Assembly (NCBI GenBank): GCA_022764165.1
Contig: JALERM010000060.1
Location: forward strand, 1 to 38,858
DNA: 38,858 bases
Direction: 5' to 3'
Source: Eubacterium sp.
Lineage (GTDB): Bacteria; Bacillota; Clostridia; Lachnospirales; Lachnospiraceae
Shown here in pieces: positions 34,401 to 38,858 of this stretch (position 1 is its first letter; the number at the start of each line of letters is the position of its first letter). A program made the position numbers and the translations under genes. The notes beneath the pieces are model-generated. The model searched no databases, was not told the origin of the DNA, and saw only the letters and a program-made list of their open reading frames with translations.

Positions 34401-37400
34401 AAAAAGAACCGGAAAACCCGGAGGGGCAGAGAGAACCAGAAGAGTCGGAGCCTATAAGATCCGGATTGGAAACAGAACCGGAGCAGACGGAAGCGGAAAA
34501 TCAGGATACGAAATCAGACGAATCAGATTTCCTGCAGCCGGATTTGATACCGGAACCAGAGCCGCAGGGGGAAAAAGAGAAAATAGATACCGTTGGTGCG
34601 AGAAATTTCCGGATCACCGATGATGTATTAGGGGCAGGCACGGCAAAGCAGAAGTTTGAACGGAATGTGGCGGCAATCCAGACACTGCAGCGTATGGAAC
34701 AGGAACACCGCACTGCAACTCTGGAAGAACAAACTATCCTGTCGCAGTATGTGGGTTGGGGCGGACTTGCCGAAGCATTTGATGAAACAAATCGTGCATG
34801 GAACAGAGAATATGCGCAGCTTAAAAGTCTTTTAAGCCCGGAAGAATATGTTTCCGCCAGAGAGTCCACCCTGAATGCACATTATACTTCCCCGGTAATC
34901 ATCCGTTCCATTTATGAAGCACTTGGCAGGATGGGGTTTGAAAAAGGAAATATCCTGGAGCCTTCTATGGGGACGGGAAATTTCTTTGGAATGCTGCCGG
35001 AAGCGATGCAGGAGAGCCGCCTGTATGGAGTGGAGCTTGACAGCCTGACAGGAAGGATAGCGAAACAGCTTTACCCAAAAGCAAATATCCAGATCAGAGG
35101 CTTTGAGAAAACAGACTATCCTAATGATTTTTTTGATGTAGTGGTGGGAAATGTTCCATTTGGCCAGTATAAGGTGGCAGATAAGCCGTATGACAGGCAT
35201 AATTTTCTGATCCATGACTATTTTCTGGCGAAATCACTGGATAAAATACGCCCGGGAGGGATTGTTGCGGTTGTGACCTCCAAAGGGACAATGGATAAAA
35301 AAAGCCCAGCTGTCCGGAAATATCTGGCGCAAAGGGCGGAGCTTCTTGGCGCAGTCCGTCTTCCGAACACGGCATTCAAGGAAAATGCAGGGACCGAGGT
35401 CACTTCGGATATTCTGTTTTTTAAGAAACGGGACAGGATGATGGATCTGGAACCGGACTGGGTACATCTTGGTGAAAATGAGGATGGGATTTCCATGAAC
35501 CAGTATTTTATCGACCATCCGGAGATGGTTGTGGGTAAGATGGAACTGGTATCCGGTCCTTATGGGATGGAATCCACATGCCTTCCGGTGGAAGGGAAGC
35601 CCTTTGAAGAACAGTTACGGGAAGCGGTCAGCCATGTTGTGGGTGAAATTGAGCCTGCAGGACTGGATGAGCAGGAGGATGATCTGGAAAGGGAAGCAAT
35701 CCCGGCAGACCCGTCTGTAAAAAACTACAGTTATACCGTGGTGGATGGGGATGTGTATTACCGGGAAAATTCCGTGATGAAGCCGGTAGAAATGGCGGAT
35801 ACCATGCTGGAGAGGATCAAAGGCATGGTTGCACTGAGGGAAGCAACCAATGAGCTGATCGCATATCAGCTGGAAGAATACGGGGATGCGGCAATCAGGG
35901 AAAAGCAGGCGGAATTATCCAGCTTATATGATGATTTTACAAAGAAATTCGGGCTGATCAATTCCAGGACCAATAAAAGGGCATTTAACCAGGATGCAAG
36001 CTATTATCTTCTCTGTTCTCTGGAGGTACTGAATGAGGATGGAACATTGAACCGGAAAGCAGATATGTTCAGTAAACGTACCATCAAACGGCAGGAAGTG
36101 GCTACCTCCGTAGATACCCCTTCCGAAGCACTGGCAGTGTCCATGAGTGAAAAAGCCCGTGTAGATCTCCAGTACATGGAGGGACTTCTTGGAGGTCCTG
36201 AGAACCATGAGCGGATTGTGAATGAATTAAGCGGAGTTATTTTTAAAAACCCGTTAAGTGACCTGAATGACGATTATGCGGGATGGGAGACTGCCGATGA
36301 ATATTTATCCGGGAATGTGAGGGAAAAGCTGTCTGTGGCCAGATTATGTGCAGAAAAGCACCCGGAATTTGCCATAAATGTCAGCGCACTGGAACGGGTG
36401 CAGCCAAAGCTTCTGGATGCTTCGGAAATTGAGGTAAGGCTCGGTGCCACCTGGGTAGACCCGGACTATATCAATGATTTTATGCGGGAAGTTTTTGAAA
36501 CACCGGAGGGAAAACTGGAACAGGGAATGATCGGGGTACAGTATTCCAATGTGACCGGACAGTGGAATATCAAGGGCAAAAGTGCTGATTTTGGAAATCC
36601 CCTGATAGATGCCACCTATGGTACCCAGCGGGCAAATGCCTATAAGATACTGGAGGATTCATTGAACCTGCGTGACAGCCGTGTATATGACACCATAGAG
36701 GAAGATGGAAAGGAAAAGCGGATCCTGAATAAAAAGGAAACCACTCTTGCCAGCCAGAAGCAGGAAGCAATCCGGGAAGCCTTTAAGGACTGGGTATTTC
36801 AGGATGCCGGGCGCCGGGAAGCGCTTTGTGCCAAATATAATGAACTGTTTAATTCCAACCGGCCACGGGAATATGATGGTTCTCATTTAACATTTCCGGG
36901 CATGTCACCGGATATTGTGCTGCGTCCTCACCAGAAAAATGCAGTTGCCCATCAGCTATACGGGGACAACACACTTCTTGCCCATTGCGTAGGGGCTGGC
37001 AAGACGTATGAGATGGCAGCTGCGGCGATGGAAAGCAAAAGACTGGGGCTTGCCCAGAAATCGTTGTTTGTCGTTCCAAACCACCTGACAGGCCAGTGGG
37101 CGTCAGAGTTTTTAACCCTGTATCCTGGGGCGAATATTTTTGCTGCAACCAGGAAAGATTTTGAACCGGCAAACAGGCAGAAGTTCTGTTCCAGGATAGC
37201 CACCGGTGACTATGATGCGGTCATTATCGGGCACAGCCAGTTTGAAAAGATACCGTTGTCCACTGAACGGCAGGAAGCTATGATCGAGCGGCAGATTGAT
37301 GAGATTGAAATGGCAATCGAAACTGCGAAGGCAGAAAATGGGGAACGCTATACCATCAAACAGATGGAAAAAACAAAAAAGTCACTGGCTGCCCGGCTGG

Positions 37401-38554
37401 AACGGCTCAATGACCGGAGCAGGAAAGACGATGTAGTTACGTTTGAGCAGTTGGGTGTGGACAGGCTGTTTGTGGATGAGAGCCACAATTATAAGAACCT
37501 GTTTCTCTATACAAAAATGCGGAATGTGGCAGGAATAGCACAGACAGAAGCCCAGAAGTCTTCGGATATGTATGCTAAATGCCAGTACCTGGATGAAATA
37601 ACTGGTGGAAAAGGCATTACGTTTGCAACCGGGACACCCATCAGTAATAGTATGACGGAGCTTTACACCAATATGCGTTACCTGCAGTATGGTACTCTGC
37701 AGCGCCTTGGACTGGGCCATTTTGACAGTTGGGCGTCTTCTTTTGGAGAGACCACTACAGCAATCGAGCTGGCACCTGAAGGCACAGGCTACCGTGCGAA
37801 GACGAGATTTGCAAAGTTTTTTAATCTTCCGGAGCTGATCTCTATTTTCAAGGAAAGTGCCGATATTCAGACACCGGATATGCTGAAACTGCCTGTCCCG
37901 GAAGCCGTTTATGAGGATGTGGTGCTGAAACCAAGCGAATACCAGCAGGACATGGTAAAAGACCTTTCAGAGAGGGCAGAGGCGGTCAGAAACAGGCTGG
38001 TGGACCCTTCACAGGACAATATGCTCAAGATCACCAATGACGGCAGGAAATTGGCCTTAGACCAGCGCCTGATCAACCCCATGCTTCTGGATGATGGGGA
38101 CTTGAAATCCAATGCCTGTGTGGAAAAAGCTCTGGAGATATGGAAGGAGACCGCGGCAGAAAAATCCACGCAGCTTATATTCTGTGATCTGTCTACCCCG
38201 AAGAATGACGGTACTTTTAATATTTATCATGACATCCGGGACAAGCTGATGGCACAGGGAGTGCCTCCGGAACAAATCGCATTTATCCATGATGCCAATA
38301 CGGAAACAAGGAAAGCGGAGCTGTTTGCAAAAGTAAGAAGCGGGCAGGTTCGCTTTTTGCTTGGTTCCACTGCAAAAATGGGAGCTGGTACCAACGTGCA
38401 GGATCTTCTGATCGCCGAGCATCATCTGGATGTACCGTGGCGTCCTTCTGACATTGAACAAAGGGAGGGACGTATTATCCGGCAAGGCAACCGGAATAAA
38501 AAAGTACATATTTTCCGGTATATCACCGAAGGGACATTTGATGCATACTCCTGG
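31493..38554 (+). CDS. Giant DNA methylase-SNF2 helicase protein, 5' exon
   Basis: Exon of 2354 codons starting at TTG 31493 (GGAGGG six bases upstream). Order: an ArdC-like N-terminal domain ('TWKQYLDTAARIYKYPFQEQ', 'LLIYAQRPDATACAS'); a hydrophilic segment at about 299-415 where tnpV is overprinted; two similar domains around 490-760; a Glu-rich linker. Then comes an N6-adenine-methylase-like domain with E1156-PSMGTGNF and N1220-VPFG, and an SNF2 helicase with Walker A 'CVGAGKT' (K1837), D1995-E-S-H, 'TGTPISNSMTELY' and 'QREGRIIRQGN'. These proteins are thought to protect or process element DNA in a new host. Coding stops being homologous at W2354, where a group II intron begins; the plain frame would end at TAA 38575 inside the intron. 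Confidence 0.92.
32388..32738 (+). CDS. tnpV: TnpV-like protein, overprinted inside the helicase gene
   Basis: A 116-residue ORF in the +1 frame of the giant gene. 'MELTYQKNGDYYIPNIKM', 'YGMMRKTYLQEHKKGLYSGL', 'KSKDQMKWVQLMNSIRHSAE' and 'EIVLTELIYN' match the TnpV family (transposon-encoded protein of unknown function). It has its own AAAGGAG (32373-32379) eight bases before ATG 32388 and ends in TAG 32738. In the main frame the same bases encode a Gly/Asp/Arg/Ser-rich disordered stretch (about residues 299-415), so TnpV looks like the older coding frame and the helicase linker the by-product. Confidence 0.8.
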   Translation: MELTYQKNGDYYIPNIKMDEQPAEVLTKYGMMRKTYLQEHKKGLYSGLLLTGRLMSHLLEIQEAAEQRMEEITEQMAADEGVTEELKSKDQMKWVQLMNSIRHSAEEIVLTELIYN

Positions 38555-38858
38555 GTGCGACACGAAGTCGCTTAATTTAACTGTTTGGCGGTATTTCCGA
38601 CCAAACCATCCATTCCGTTGGATGAAGCCAATATCCCCGGCTTTGCCAGTAATGGCATTGTTCGGAAGCGGATATAAATGGAACCCTATTTGGAGCAAAT
38701 CCCGTGAGGGAGAAGCAAAACTGCCAGCTACAAGGCGGTTAGGGTGCAGGCTTTCTGATAGCATGGTTAATTAACTGAATCACCGTAAGCTTCGTTAAGG
38801 CTGAACAAGCCAAAGTAGCTGACAGGCTTGAACCAAAAGGTGTGCAGTTGGATATTCC
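38555..38858 (+). mobile_element. Group II intron, 5' part (continues past window)
   Basis: At 38555, directly after the Trp codon of the helicase motif 'TEGTFDAYSW', the sequence becomes GTGCGACACGAAGTCGC. This has the GTGCG 5' end of bacterial group II introns and a GCGAC/GTCGC stem. The following ~300 bases have no gene-like ORF and many short complementary segments, as expected for domain I. The intron-encoded reverse transcriptase and the 3' exon must lie beyond the window. Insertion is on the coding strand, so splicing could restore the helicase mRNA. Confidence 0.8.

Overview
The window is an internal piece of an integrative conjugative element (ICE) of the Tn1549/CTn-like kind found in gut Clostridia, most likely from a Lachnospiraceae-type Firmicute. 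The evidence is the gene order (ParB, RepA_N-type initiator, PcfB, VirD4, Maff2, VirB6/TrbL-like, PrgI, VirB4, NlpC/P60 hydrolase, DUF4315, DUF4366, topoisomerase III, giant Cna-B/SpaA protein, DUF5688, giant methylase-helicase), strong AGGAGG ribosome binding sites, frequent TTG/GTG starts and a Gram-positive sortase signal. Both ends are cut: parB enters from the left and the helicase gene is interrupted at the right by the 5' end of a group II intron. Integrase and relaxase are not in the window.

Layout. 1-3.9 kb: maintenance module (parB, replication initiator split over two frames, small membrane and regulatory proteins). 3.9-8.2 kb: an AT-rich cargo block with its own promoter. It holds a large PD-(D/E)XK nuclease-like protein, then a compact operon of an MvdD-like ATP-grasp ligase, a three-helix membrane protein and a 144-residue precursor with six T-x-x-T-x-x-x-E-x-S-D-P-D-E-F repeats. 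I read this operon as a graspetide (omega-ester/amide RiPP) cluster, and it is the most novel content here. 8.2-18 kb: the type IV secretion module, with two copies of a palindrome-plus-small-ORF control element. 18-29 kb: secreted DUF4366 protein, topoisomerase III and a 2247-residue repeat adhesin. 29-38.6 kb: DUF5688, an XRE regulator, a MazF/PemK-like toxin on the minus strand, and the giant methylase-helicase, which carries a tnpV gene overprinted in another frame.

Several backbone genes carry lesions or recoding candidates. The initiator needs a +1 frame change inside a 22-24-bp repeat tract. VirB4 has an in-frame TAG between Walker A and Walker B. DUF4366 has an in-frame TAG. The helicase is split by the intron, which could splice out. 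The element may be conjugation-defective, may depend on recoding, or may contain sequence errors; read data would decide. Small RNA structures (competing hairpins before maff2, a hairpin covering the NlpC/P60 ribosome binding site, terminators) suggest post-transcriptional control of the transfer operon.
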